A stretch of DNA of 29,807 bases from Chara braunii (Eukaryota; Streptophyta; Charophyceae; Charales; Characeae), in the NCBI GenBank assembly GCA_003427395.1, contig BFEA01000078.1, forward strand, positions 2,592,128 to 2,621,934, written 5' to 3'. A model generated the notes under the pieces. That model had not been told where the DNA came from, made no database searches, and saw only the letters and a list, made by a program, of their open reading frames with translations. Shown one piece after another: positions 1-10,578 of the stretch. The position numbers and the translations under genes are program-made. Each line of letters starts with the position of its first letter. Position 1 is the stretch's first letter.

Positions 1-873
1 GAGTTCCGAGGGATCAACATGGCGTTCGTAAAGCACTCTTCTCAAAGTCTTCTCCTCCTGCTTCTCCTCTTACACCTCAACTTTCCTGTCGCCTTTTCCC
101 CCTTCTATCTCCCCTCCGCAAATCTCTATTACATTCTCGACTCCTAAGCCAGCTTCCGGGAAGCAGTGGCTAGGCAGAGTGTGTTGATGCGAGTCCGAAA
201 GTCCTGTTCGGCTGACGATAGGCTAACCGGTTGCGTGCTTGATCGCCACGACGGACTGTGGGATCCGGGCGAACCGTGTCGGGCTTACGACAGCAGGGTG
301 ACGATCGCAGTGGTGGGAGTTAGCACGCGATGGCCAGGATCGTCTGTACGGGTATGAGGTTCGATGATTGGAGTTGAGTGAGTGATTGGCCCGGGGCCAT
401 GTTGGAATTAACGGCGAATGCACCTTTGTTGTTGCGGATCTTTACCTTAGGCGTGAATGCATGGTGGTCATGTCGAATAATCTCTCTCCCAGATCTGGTC
501 ATCACCTATCTCGACTCTCTCTCTCTCTCTCTCTCTCTCTCCCCCCCCTCTCTTTTCTCTACTTTGATTGTCTCTCGCTTTCTCTCCTAAGTAAGAGCAA
601 ATCGGTGCCATTTCCTTGCGTAAAAGAGCTTCATCCTGAACTCTTCCATTAGTTTCCTGGGTAATCCTCCTACGCAAGGACCCCGCCTTCTTGTCTTGTG
701 GACGGTGGATGCGTGTGTACTGTGCAATGCGACCTATCTTTTCCGGTGCATCTCTCATTTTTGCACCTTCCACAGTGAATGCATGTATGAAATATGTGAC
801 TCTTTTGTTGATTAGACGATTGTCGTCGGGATTTTGTTCGAGAAAGCAAAAGTGTTTAGATCTGTAGCTCTGT
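1..873. other. Non-coding stretch, no gene supported
   Basis: Short open frames occur on both strands, but none has a recognisable motif and they overlap one another. The stretch holds a pyrimidine-rich block around 45-130 and a CT microsatellite at 515-540. I see no coding signal, RNA gene or transposon end here. Confidence 0.5.
515..540. repeat. (CT)13 microsatellite
   Basis: Thirteen uninterrupted CT units are followed directly by eight C's and further pyrimidines up to about 560. It is a simple repeat that may vary in length between individuals. The GERERERERVE-like residues in the antisense open frame are just its translation. Confidence 0.95.
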
Positions 874-1653
874 TTGCATTGCGCATGTCATCTGCCTTAT
901 GCTGCACGACGTCAGCAGCCGAGCCACGAGGCGGCCTTGAGAAACAAGGCGCCAAGGGACCTACGTTCTGTTGAACGGATCGGACCCGTAGCCATATGCG
1001 TGATCAACCTGATCTGTGTCTGCTCTCTCTCTTGTGTCAAAAAAATTGATTGGGGGACGCGCGAATCGCTTTTGTTCTTAATGACGTCTCATGATATTTT
1101 TTTATTGATTGACATGTGGACTGACAAGTACCCTTCGATTGGGCGCCAGCCTCCCGTATCTCCCATCCCAACGCGACCTTTTCCTTACAGTGAGGAAAGG
1201 ACACGTGTATGTGAATGGGACGTACGAGAAGCCGTTGCACAAATCGGCGGGCAGTATTACTTCCCTCCGGCCAGCCGCTCTTCCGGGTTTGTAGAAGCCA
1301 GGTTTGTTATTATCGATACGCACTTCCCACCTTACTCGGTATTGTTGCCATTTAACGAGTTGATTGCCATTCCGTGGACGACAGTAGAACCCCACTGGCC
1401 ACGCACTCTGTGCACCGAATGTCAGCGTTTTGAGAGCTACGAGTCCAGGGGTTTTTACTACCGTGTGCGGAGCAAAAACGAGCATAAAGAAAGAGCCACG
1501 CGGCAGAGACCCTCCACGTCAGACTCAGAACTAACAAGCGAACGACGACGAGATTTGATATGGAAACGAGACACACGAAGCGTGCCCAAGCCTTTCTGTT
1601 CTAAACGATGGGTTGTAGCCTGGTGGGAGCCACGACAATACTTTTTGGATTGA
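874..1653 (+). CDS. Unrecognised ORF with conserved TRVCEWD / VII-T-F-PY-LPF module
   Basis: This is an open frame of 259 codons. I do not recognise a known domain. The part that looks like protein is codons of about 1192-1440, which contain TRVCEWDVREAV and then VIIDTHFPPYSVLLPF. The frame at 1773-2180 on the other strand carries TRVCEWDIERAL and VVIIETDFAPYRLVLPF at the same spacing. In the shared TRVCEWD the two copies differ at four third-codon positions and at no first or second position, which points to past selection on the protein. A pyrimidine-rich tract ending in TTACAG at 1190 could be a splice acceptor just before the module, so the upstream 100 residues may not be coding. The C-terminal half is basic and polar (RS/RR-rich) without a clear fold. 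It is either an exon of an unknown gene family or a fragment of an unidentified transposon protein. Confidence 0.4.
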   Translation: MHCACHLPYAARRQQPSHEAALRNKAPRDLRSVERIGPVAICVINLICVCSLSCVKKIDWGTRESLLFLMTSHDIFLLIDMWTDKYPSIGRQPPVSPIPTRPFPYSEERTRVCEWDVREAVAQIGGQYYFPPASRSSGFVEARFVIIDTHFPPYSVLLPFNELIAIPWTTVEPHWPRTLCTECQRFESYESRGFYYRVRSKNEHKERATRQRPSTSDSELTSERRRDLIWKRDTRSVPKPFCSKRWVVAWWEPRQYFLD

Positions 1654-1772
1654 ATTTGGATCTTTCCCTCTTTTCCCGCTTTATCGCGCGCGCATTTTGC
1701 GATGCGCGAAAATGATCGACTTGCTCCATCGGACCAACACGGGGGATTTCAGTTCCGTCTGTGTCCCCACAC

Positions 1773-2180
1773 TCAATTTTCAAAAATCCTTGGCACACCC
1801 CATCTTGTTGTTTTTCTGGGCCTCTTTTCCGCACAGCTAACACTCTGAACGAAAGACAGCACAGGGCGTGAGGTTGCGCGGCACGAAGCCGTCGTCAGGA
1901 AGTGAAAAGGCAACACGAGGCGGTAGGGGGCGAAGTCTGTCTCAATGATGACGACACCGGGTTTGGCGATGACATGGCTTATGTGTGAGCTGGGGAACTG
2001 GGAGGGAAAAGGGACCTCGCTTAGGGCCCGTTCGATATCCCACTCACAGACGCGTGTATTTCCCGTCCGAGTTGGGGCAGGGTTGTGCGAGAAGACAGGC
2101 GTTTTTCCACTCCTAGTATTCTCGGAACCGTCGGAGTCTCGGGCTCTTTTGATCCGTGACGTGGAAGAAAGTCCCGTCAT
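1773..2180 (-). CDS. Second, inverted copy of the TRVCEWD-module ORF
   Basis: This is an open frame of 135 codons on the minus strand, facing the frame at 874-1653. Residues of about 40-90 align with that frame: NTRVCEWDIERAL, a variable stretch of about 20 residues with FPSS, then PGVVIIETDFAPYRLVLPF. Both frames also end with RW-V and PR followed by two to four residues and a stop, a weaker resemblance. The alignable DNA differs mainly at third codon positions, so this is an old duplicate and not a recent inverted repeat. The first 35 residues (Ser/Arg-rich) have no counterpart, and the true start may lie elsewhere or in another exon. No known family is recognised. Confidence 0.4.
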   Translation of the reverse strand: MTGLSSTSRIKRARDSDGSENTRSGKTPVFSHNPAPTRTGNTRVCEWDIERALSEVPFPSQFPSSHISHVIAKPGVVIIETDFAPYRLVLPFHFLTTASCRATSRPVLSFVQSVSCAEKRPRKTTRWGVPRIFEN

Positions 2181-4184
2181 CCATGCTACCCGAGTTTTGT
2201 GAGTTTAGACATGGACTCGAGCGAGGGTCCTGTTGACTCCCGTAGACCCGTGTGCAGGCAATGTTCGCTTTGATCGAGCCTCGACGTATGCGCACGAGAC
2301 CACGTTTGCGACCAGTTGGATCGGATCGACCAACTATCCTTTTGGTCGGGAGAGATCGTTTGACCCGTCGTCATGCTAGCCCGTGCATGCATCAAGATAC
2401 AGACAATAGGAAAGCAGTCCGATGGCATTCACTCATTTGAATCCACTTACCCGCCAGAGCATAAACCAGCCAGGTCCGCCGAGTGTTCGTTAGATTCTTC
2501 TCTCTTATCCAAAAAAAAAAGGGAACGAGAAGCTGACATGCATACTCAGGCATCGGCCAAACTCATACATCAGTCAAACTCGAGGGTCGTGTGGATTTCA
2601 GGAAAAGCAGAGAAAGAGATCGACCAAGGGTTGCACACCAAGCCCCCCTAGGTCACGCGCAGACAGTCTTCGTGCCCGATCTCACCATACCGTAATGAAA
2701 CAAGGGTGGGGAGGAAAATCAAACCATTCACAAGAAGGACACAGACCAGGGGTAGTCCTTAAAAAAGGATCGACACCACTCATCAAAACTACATACATGG
2801 GAAAAAGAAGGACACCATTCCACACATATCATAAGCTAAAAAACCAAAATGATTGGCAAAAAGATCGGAACGGCCATAGCAAAATCGACCAAGGTTAAAA
2901 TCAAAATTTATACAGAGGGTTAGAGAAAGGCATCATCCCCCCCACACATCTCTCGCTCTCTCTCTCTTTTTCTCTCAACACCACATCACCTCCGATGAGG
3001 ACAGTCTGTCGCCTCGTACCAACACCAAGTCGTCACCCTGCTTAGTTCAAGTACGCAAGCCCGGTTCGCCCGTGTGTCACATTCCGTCGTGGTCCTCACG
3101 CCAACCCCACCCACCCGGCACCTGCTCGTCGGGTCGCCCGACTCACTTCTTCTCATCTTCTCACTTACTTGACAGTCGACCCTCACTGATCGCGCTAACT
3201 TTTAAATTCAGAGAGAGCAACCAAATCGCGCTTGCAAAATTTGTAGCGTGCATACTTGCGCGATGAACTCGGGATTATGCCTTAGTAAGGGGAAGGGGAG
3301 GAGAAGGAAGTCCCTAAGCTCGCATGGCCAAGTCGCGGCGTGGGGGACGCAGCCACGCTCCACGCATTGATCAGGTCATGCAGTCGTTCAGGCCAATTAG
3401 AGTGGAGGACGAGGTATGCCCGACAGAGGGGACGAAGGTGGAGAAACATGAGAGAATAAAAAAGGAGTACAATTACAATCTCGTCCGCCACAAATTACAA
3501 TTACATGTAGGATTAAGGGCGCGATACAGTCAGAGCTCAGTTCCCACTGAGGTGAGAGGTGCGAGAGAAAGAAGCGTGGCGCAACAAAATTCCAGAGCAC
3601 CTAAATTCCTAGTCTAAATCCTATTTACGAAAAGAAATTCCGAAGAGCTTAAAAGAAACAATTTCAAGAGCCCGTCACCCATTGTAAATTTGAAAACGAC
3701 ATTCTCGCGCGCGAATTACGTCAAAATTCCTATCCCCCACAGCAGAATAAAAAAGAAGTTATAGCAACCGTTATTTATCGCGCTCACTAAGGCGCTGTTA
3801 CTCAATCACCGTCGACTCATCGAGGGACTTTCCTAGCTCTGGTCCCAAAAGCAAAGAAAGAAAGAAGCGAGGAATTCAAGGATATCCATACAACTTGCCT
3901 CGCCAACCCTCCATTTTTCACCCGACAAACCAGTTTCCAACCCCCGAAGTCACTTCGCGAAAAAAGTTGTGCGATTGCAGAAAATAGTTCGTCACATATG
4001 TGATGCCCATGGGGTTCCAATCTTGAGCAAGGTCCTGCTTGCTCTCTCATCATGTGTCGTCTCGTGATCCGAGGATCGACGGGGAGTTCCCACGTGCCAC
4101 TTACCATAAGATCCGAGTGTGGAAGTCATCCAACGTGGCATTCGTGCGCTCCATTCTAAACGTTACCTAGGAAGGGCAATCTGA
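2181..4184. other. Non-coding stretch, no gene supported
   Basis: Only short overlapping open frames are present, with no recognisable motif. The stretch contains an A-run at 2511-2520, an A-rich segment at about 2690-2900 and a CT-rich tract at about 2949-2976. The 15-bp string TCCCACGTGCCACTT near 4088-4102 recurs near 6920-6934. I see nothing else I can name. Confidence 0.5.
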
Positions 4185-4586
4185 TTACGAGTGGAGGAGG
4201 TGGTGGATGGACTTGGGGAAGGGGGGGCATGAAGCGATGGATCTCTCGATCGTCAGTGTGGAGTTGTGTGTAATGAATCGTGCAGTGAATGTGGGGAAAA
4301 CTCGGGTGTCGACGTTGGTGTGGAGTGAGGCGAGGTAATCGGGATAGAGCGTGCAGAGGGTGCGGTGGATAGCAGCACGGAAATCGTCATACTCTTCACA
4401 CGCTGGGATCGTGCCTGCGATGATACAATACAACTCTATATTATTGAATTCCTGCCAATCCACGCTAAAGAGAAGGACGTGGACGGGGAAAGAGGTAGCG
4501 AGCGAGCAAGTGGTAACGTGTGGGAAGATTGTGATCTGGAGGCGAGTGGGGTAGAGATGGTGGAAGAGGGAAGGTGGGAAGGGGTC
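4185..4586 (-). pseudogene. Unrecognised frame downstream of the decayed gag
   Basis: The minus strand is open from about 4586 down to 4185 (first Met at 4463). The Met-initiated part has 92 codons and includes DWQEFNNIELYC and EEYDDFRAAIHRTL. It looks like a helical, acidic-aromatic protein segment rather than antisense noise. It lies 0.2 kb beyond the 3' end of the decayed gag-like frame, in the same orientation, and may be a further piece of the same element after several frame breaks. No catalytic motif and no zinc knuckle is visible, so I assign no function. Confidence 0.25.
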
Positions 4587-4769
4587 TCATCCGTCAGGGA
4601 ATGGGGGTCAGCCTACGAGCTACTGAAGAGTGAGAAAGTCATGGGGACGATGGGATAACGACCGGGGACGAAGCCCGAGCGCCCCCAACTCGACGTAGGC
4701 GAAGGTTGGGTCAGGGAGCGGATTGGGCTGGGGATTCACTTCTTCGGTGACGCCGACTTCCCGATCCCT

Positions 4770-6285
4770 CTACCGTGGCGCCTCCATTTCTCTCAGTCTG
4801 TTCTTGTGGCAGTTCCGATCACTGCTGCTCGCCACACCCTCGGCCTCCATAGTATCGTTATCAAAGACGACGAGGGTGTGGTCCTCCGCTTTTGGCGCCA
4901 AAGTATCCGTTTTTCCAGCACCTGCACCACCACCAAACTTCACAACAGAAGCATACGAATTTTTAACCTGAGAAGTCATTTGCTCTCGTTGGAGAGCCTG
5001 ATCCCAAAACTGCCTATAATTTTACTTGTCGGACTTTGACTCTGCAAAGTGTTGTCCTCGGATGCACTCGGTCAGAGCACGAGAATAGATGTACAAGACT
5101 TGGTTGTCTTGCAGGTTTAGTCCAGGAACATGCAGCAACCGATCAACTTCCCTAGATAGCGATTCCACAGAGGTCCAATTGACCAATTATGGTGAGCTGG
5201 TCAAAGGCGTTGTCGGTCGTCATTTTATCCAAAAACCATTCCTTGATCTTTCCAAGGAACAGCCTGAGGTTCAAAGTTTCGGCCCACTCCCCAATGTCAT
5301 CAAACCCCGCCGCATTGGCTTCGGCCAAAACTCATTCCTTTGCTTCCCAACCAAGACAAAAAGTAGAGAAAGCAACTCGAGACTCGGGTTCAACAGGGTT
5401 CGTCCCACATTACATCCGAATTACAGCAATCCACAACAATAAATTTTCATCTTTTTAGTTGCAGAATGTGAAAGGAAATTTTTATTTTTACTTTCTTCTT
5501 CTTTTTCGGTTTCTCAGGTTGTGCGGTAGTAACTTTGCTTCCTCCCGGAAACTTTGGCGGACTCGAAGACTCCCCTTTTTTCTTTTTCGTTTTCTTTGTC
5601 TCTATCTTGAGATATTTCACTGCGTCTCCCATTAGTTTCTCTGACTTTTTTTTTTTCTCTTCTTTGACTTTTTGTGTCACCTGGTTCTTTCCTTTGACCA
5701 GGTTCGTGATTGTCTGTTATCCCACGACCTTATCATCAATCCTTGCAACAGTCTGGTCAATCTTCATTTCCAGGTGAGCGAGGTAAGTCACAAGTTGAGT
5801 CAAAAAGATTGTCTTTCCTACTCCTTCAGTCTGAAGGACTATCTGTCAGATTTCTTGAACTCTCTGCGCTTGTTGTTCATTTTTTTTTCTCCTTCGCCTT
5901 ATTTCTTCCTTCTTTCTCTTTTCCTTCTCAAGTGTTTGTTCCAATTGTCTAATATTTTCGTCCACGCTTTGTTCAGACACAACTGTTTTCTTCTCCTCCC
6001 TTCTATTTTTTATCTTTGCGAGCTGCTAAAGGACAAACTTATCAAATGTCTGATGACACTTGATAAGTGTTTCCTAAACTTCGATGAACTTGGTACCGGT
6101 CTCTGCTGGTTCGAGAGCAGCTCTCAATGCTTTTAAATCAAACAGTGTCCATACATGGGACTCAACATCCGGACCGACGTCACGAAGTTCAACCTCAAAT
6201 TGGTCCAAGCGGCTACATAATACTTTCTTATGTTCATGCACTTGTTGCCTTGTTTATGGTTCTGGTGTCTCATCAATGCTGAAGA
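4770..6285 (-). pseudogene. Decayed retrotransposon gag-like gene
   Basis: Reading leftwards on the minus strand, short same-sense frames join across stops and frameshifts. First comes an acidic/coiled segment (SRLDQFEVELRDVG near 6180-6220, LFDLKALRAALEP near 6120-6155). A Glu/Lys/Arg-rich coiled coil follows (about 5870-5990), then a Lys-rich tract (about 5450-5690). Last is a gag-core-like helical region, with LFLGKIKEWFLDKM near 5245 and, in another frame, VDRLLHVPGLNLQDNQ near 5110-5160, YIYSRAL, and YRQFWDQALQREQ near 4990-5020. The series of helices ending in a REQ...KNSYASVVKF stretch resembles plant-lineage retrotransposon gag proteins. That resemblance is from memory of the fold pattern, not from a search. 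There are at least six in-frame stops (for example TAA at 5024-5022) and at least one frameshift. No protease, RT or zinc knuckle follows. Confidence 0.5.
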
Positions 6286-6820
6286 TGAGTGAGACAGGCT
6301 AGAAGAGAAGAGGAACAAAATGATTGAGCACCCAACATTTCAAACAATTCCATAAATGAAACATTGTGATGTTCGTCTGCCGCACAATAAATAATTAATT
6401 AACAATAATAAATTTCACGGTCGCACTGATCTACAACAGTAAGATTTAAGAGAACCAAAGAAAAAGTACAAATGCAATTATTTCTATTTTTAACTATTGT
6501 TATTTTTTGTCTGTATGTGTGATGACGTCCTAAACAAGAGTGTACAGATACCACTTCAGGCCCGTGTGATCAGATACAACACACAAATAAGTATGCATAC
6601 CACCACAACACAGCAAACGACAAGGTAAGCATGCCAATAACAACAGCAAACAATTTGTCAGCACCTTTTTTTTTTTTTATGAGTCATCCAGGTGTCAATG
6701 CGATGATGCACCCTCCTTAACAACTGGCACTACAATTGTCTCGTCAGTCGTTCGATCAGTCGTACCGCCGTCGTCTTTGGAGTGCTTTACTTCCTTGGCA
6801 TCCACCTGCCTGCCACGTGT

Positions 6821-6930
6821 CATCCCTGGAGTGCTAACATAGCAGATCCTGCCACGTCAGCACTAGTGTCCAGTGAATCAATAAAGGGATGCCACGTCAA
6901 CAAATGTGTGATCCGTCCTTCCCACGTGCC
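6821..6930. promoter_or_regulatory. Cluster of ACGT-core (G-box-like) words
   Basis: Four ACGT-core words lie within 110 bp: CCACGTGT (6823-6830), GCCACGTCAG (6851-6860), GCCACGTCAA (6891-6900) and CCACGTGCC (6922-6930). ACGT cores are known binding sites of plant bZIP and bHLH factors. There is no supported gene close by, and similar words occur near 4090, 8995 and 9168-9200, so a dispersed repeat that carries them is an equally good explanation. Confidence 0.2.
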
Positions 6931-8557
6931 ACTTCATTGAGAGAGGTAGTTATGCTTGTAGGGGTCCCCTGTATAGGCTTAGGATTTGCAATAGGTAGAC
7001 CATGAAAAGTGAAATTGAGAGAAAAATATAGCATAGCTTTGAAACCAGACCTTCGCTTTGTTGTCTCCCTATAAGCTTTAGGAGCAGTGGTAGGTAGGTA
7101 GTGAAGGTGAATTGAAAGAATTTGAAAGATGAAAAAAGAGTTTACTTTTTTCGAAACTCCTTAAATTTTTCGAGGCAGGTCCGACGACGGCTTCCATTGA
7201 TAAATCTGATCAACGGTCGTTGTTTCGTTTCACCTCCGAAAAGGTCGGAGGCCCACCCGAGGGCTGCTAATTTTCCACACGACAAGGGTACTAACTACTA
7301 GTGGTTTAAGGGTGGGGGGGGGAAGGGAAAAAAAATCAAACCAACTGAATGGGTCTCGTCAGCTTCAATGATGATATCTCAAACAACACAAAACAGAAAA
7401 ACACTAGCAGCAAGGTCCAAATGTCAAAAACAGGCATGGTTGAACGCGAGCACTTACGGCGGGCGAGTAACACTCTTGTCCCTCATTGAGTAGCGAGAGG
7501 ATGAGATAGATGAGGAAAATCTACACAAAAGAAGATTGAGAGAATAATATATATTAGCCTTGAAAAAAAATAAAAGTAGGTCCTGATACGAAAATAGTGT
7601 TGGCGCCAGTCACACCATGTCCCCAACTCTCCCATTTCACGTCAGCTCAGCTAGTGTGGAGTTTCCTAGTCACACGACACACACTCTTTTCCTCTCACCC
7701 GATTTTTTGTATTTTTGTTTTTGATTTTTCACTTTTTCCAAAGTTGTAGGACACCAATATCTTCGTTTACAAATTTTCTATCCTTTTTTGAAAGTTAATT
7801 AAAAAAGAATAAGCAATTCTCTGAGGTTACCGCAAATTCTCAACCCCCCCGGCCGCTGAGGCCGCTGACAAAAGGGTTCACAAATAAGCTGTTAGCGAAA
7901 CTGCGAACTGGGTGTGACTATCCCTCGACACTATTTATTGGGGATTTTGGGCATTATACGGATTTGTTACCGCAGTGTGAGTGTGCTCTACGAAGGTCTC
8001 TATGCAACCTTGCCACTCACTAGGAGACATCAGAAACGGGACATACTGAAACTTGCAAGCTCAGCAGGGCCACCAGTGGCCCAACGGTGCTCTTTTCCGT
8101 GGGTTGGGGGGGAAGGGGAGGACAAAAAGACTCGTGTAGGTTTGATGGCACTAAGATAGCTGGATGATTCTTCACGTTATATTATCAAAAGTGAGGGAGA
8201 GCTGCACGTTGCAGTTCTACAAAATCCAATCGTGCTCGAACCATGGATCAACACTGATCCCACTTGAGAGGGATTATCGCCTTTCATAAGGAGTAATCTC
8301 ATTATCTCTGTCTTATAAGCTTCTGATCCGACAGTGCGTAAACTGGACAATTTTGTTCAAAAATGCAGATCCCACAACTTTTCGATGTAGGAGGGTGCGG
8401 TGCTTTGTTAGGGGTACGTTTTCGGGTTTTGTGTACGTGGCGCGCAGTCCGTGATGGACGGCCCAACGACGCTACACAAAATGGAAAGCTCAAGGACCCT
8501 TACCCCTACCGAAAAGTTGCCACAAAAATGAGTCGGTCTTTTCGATGTTCGCCCGTG

Positions 8558-8595
8558 GTCGCATGGTCCGTCGGTGGAGCACAGGACCGTGCGAC
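8558..8595. repeat. 12-bp hairpin
   Basis: The arm GTCGCATGGTCC (8558-8569) pairs with GGACCGTGCGAC (8584-8595) over 12 positions, one of them a G-U pair, with a 14-nt loop. It stands alone in otherwise unannotated sequence. The word CCCGTGGTCGC just to its left recurs near 8656-8666. Confidence 0.55.
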
Positions 8596-10176
8596 GTGTG
8601 CGAGCCTGCGAGGTGCTTTCCCTGTAGTGCGACATTATGGGGCCCGCCGTTGTCCCGTGGTCGCTCAATGCATTCTGTGGCAGTTCCCGTTGGGTAGCGA
8701 AAAGAGTCGTTTTTTGAAGTATCGTGTGTGCAATGAACCCAGATCGTGAGACACTTGTCGAGACTGCAAGCCCAAAATATCAAACAGTTGATGATTACCA
8801 ATCATTAAAATCGTGTCCAGACAGAATGAGATGAGATAATCATGCACGGACGAAGGAGAGAGGAGGGAGATTTAATTTAGACAAAGGAGAGAAAGAAAGT
8901 ATAACGCCTACTCCTGTTTCGGGCTCCCTCCTCGATCATGACCTCAAGTAATCAATAGTCTAAACGCATATCCGAAGTCCTAACTACAATGTGTCACGTG
9001 GCACATCAATAAGTCCTCATCAGCGCACTGAAGCAATGTCGACCTCAAGATGACAAGGTATGTATCCACGATTATCCCCACAGTCTTGATCTCCTCCTGA
9101 AGTGACGATGAAACAAAACAGCAGTGTCGGTCACATATTCCCAGCCATAGAACACATGGCAGCAGCCACGTAAGCAACAACGCGTGGCGGCTGCCACGTC
9201 AGCATGCCTTGAAGACAATAGCCAGCCAGCCACCATGTCGAGCTAGCATCACGTCGCCACAAATCTCCCAAATCCCAGCACAAAGCTAGCGTCCACCACC
9301 GTTGCAGCTTTGAGCCAGTGTCGCGCCATCAACGTGTGAAGCTAGCATCGGCGCAAGACAAAATGAATAATAAAGCTAGGAAGTCAGCGCTTATGTAGCA
9401 TTGATGCGGGGTCTCGACCCAGGATGCTGCATCCCTCAGCCGTCCAGATCTAAATGCAAACGAGGGCCTAGATTGGTCTGAAACCGAATTCCCTCCGGCC
9501 TGGATGCTGTCTTGGTACCTGCGCACAACAAGTGAGTGTATCGAACCAAGGGCCTGGGCGTGGTACCTTTGACTCTGCAGTTGACTTTGACCCTTGAATT
9601 TCCTGTATGCAGTGTTTGGTCTCACATCCAAAAGCAGTAGACTCAGGCCTCGGCCGCGTCTTGGTCATAGAGCCCAGCATAGACCAACCCAGGTTTGTGT
9701 TGCCCGGGGCGAAGTTTGGGCCCCAAGCTGCCTCTGAACAGGGGTTACTGCAATGTGCGTGCTTTGTCATTTTCGAATATTTTAAAACGAGGCTCGCGTG
9801 GTACAACGTGTACAACAGTTGTTTCCTAGCTGTTGGGAAAGTCTACAAAATTGCTTCCATAGCCAGCGTGCGCAAGCAAGACAACAGTTTTGCAGTTTTT
9901 GTTGCCGTGCGTGGCAAGCAGGTATGGAGCAGAACCGCAATCCAAGTTTGTCTGCGTCGGCCTTGTCATCCCGCATGGAATCTGCGAGCGGAGATGTATC
10001 GCCATCGATCTCGCCAGCTGGAGCATGGCCAGGGGGGCGCATCGCAGCTCCAAGGGCCCCTTTTATGCTCGGTGGTCTCCTCCCCTTGCCCACTTTCAAG
10101 GCGCCTCCGCAGTGGGACCGTGGAAATATGTTATCGCCGCCAAGGTCTGACACGTACTCAAGCATTCCTCCGCAAC

Positions 10177-10578
10177 GTGCTGAGGAGTCCTTCTCCTCCC
10201 TCATGGCCCAGGTTGCAGGCAACCAACCACAATCACTGTTTCAGAGAGGTTTTCCCCCGTCGATGGGGTTGGGCATGCCGCATGTGCATGCATGCATTCC
10301 ATGTATGCAGCGGTCGAGGTCCTTCAACGACTCGATTGCAGGTGGGAGAGTCCATACGCTGTCTCTTATACACATCTAGATGTGTATAAGAGACAGGTGC
10401 TGAGGAGTCCTTCTCCTCCCTCATGGCCCAGGTTGCAGGCAACCAACCACAATCACTGTTTCAGAGAGGTTTTCCCCCGTCGATGGGGTTGGGCATGCCG
10501 CATGTGCATGCATGCATTCCATGTATGCAGCGGTCGAGGTCCTTCAACGACTCGATTGCAGGTGGGAGAGTCCATACG
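10177..10578. repeat. Identical 182-bp direct duplication flanking Tn5 ends
   Basis: Bases 10177-10358 and 10397-10578 appear identical throughout when read side by side. They are separated only by the 38-bp adapter. Collapsing the second copy plus the adapter (220 bp, not a multiple of 3) would put the reading frame on the left (9798 frame) into the frame that continues on the right. The duplication is therefore most simply an assembly error, not biology. Confidence 0.93.
10359..10396. other. Nextera/Tn5 mosaic-end junction adapter (library artefact)
   Basis: CTGTCTCTTATACACATCT (10359-10377) is followed directly by its reverse complement AGATGTGTATAAGAGACAG (10378-10396). This is the 19-bp Tn5 mosaic end twice, head to head, exactly as in the circularisation junction of Nextera mate-pair libraries. 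It is synthetic sequence left in the assembly. Frames read through it produce the well-known contaminant peptide SYTHLDVYKRQ. Confidence 0.97.

Larger units (their letters stand above)
6286..9923. other. Long non-coding stretch, no gene supported
   Basis: This stretch is AT-rich to about 7.8 kb, with homopolymer runs (T-run near 6667-6680, G-run near 7311-7322). A short diverged repeat with attgagaga...aatata...agc.ttgaaa occurs near 7010-7045 and again near 7536-7570. AGCTAGC-type words recur near 9240, 9284, 9340 and 9374. Open frames here are short and mutually overlapping, and none shows a motif. The segment at 9607-9923 may hold the 5' part of the Myb/SANT-like gene, but I see no supported coding there. 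Confidence 0.5.

Noticed and set aside
5672-6136. 154-codon plus-strand Phe/Leu/Ser-rich frame that looks like membrane protein
   Set aside because: It is the antisense of Lys/Glu-rich coiled-coil codons of the decayed gag; the apparent hydrophobicity follows from that.
7840-7915. Repeated GGCCGCTGA words near CGAAAC as a possible ribozyme
   Set aside because: The required CTGANGA core is absent and the arms do not pair.
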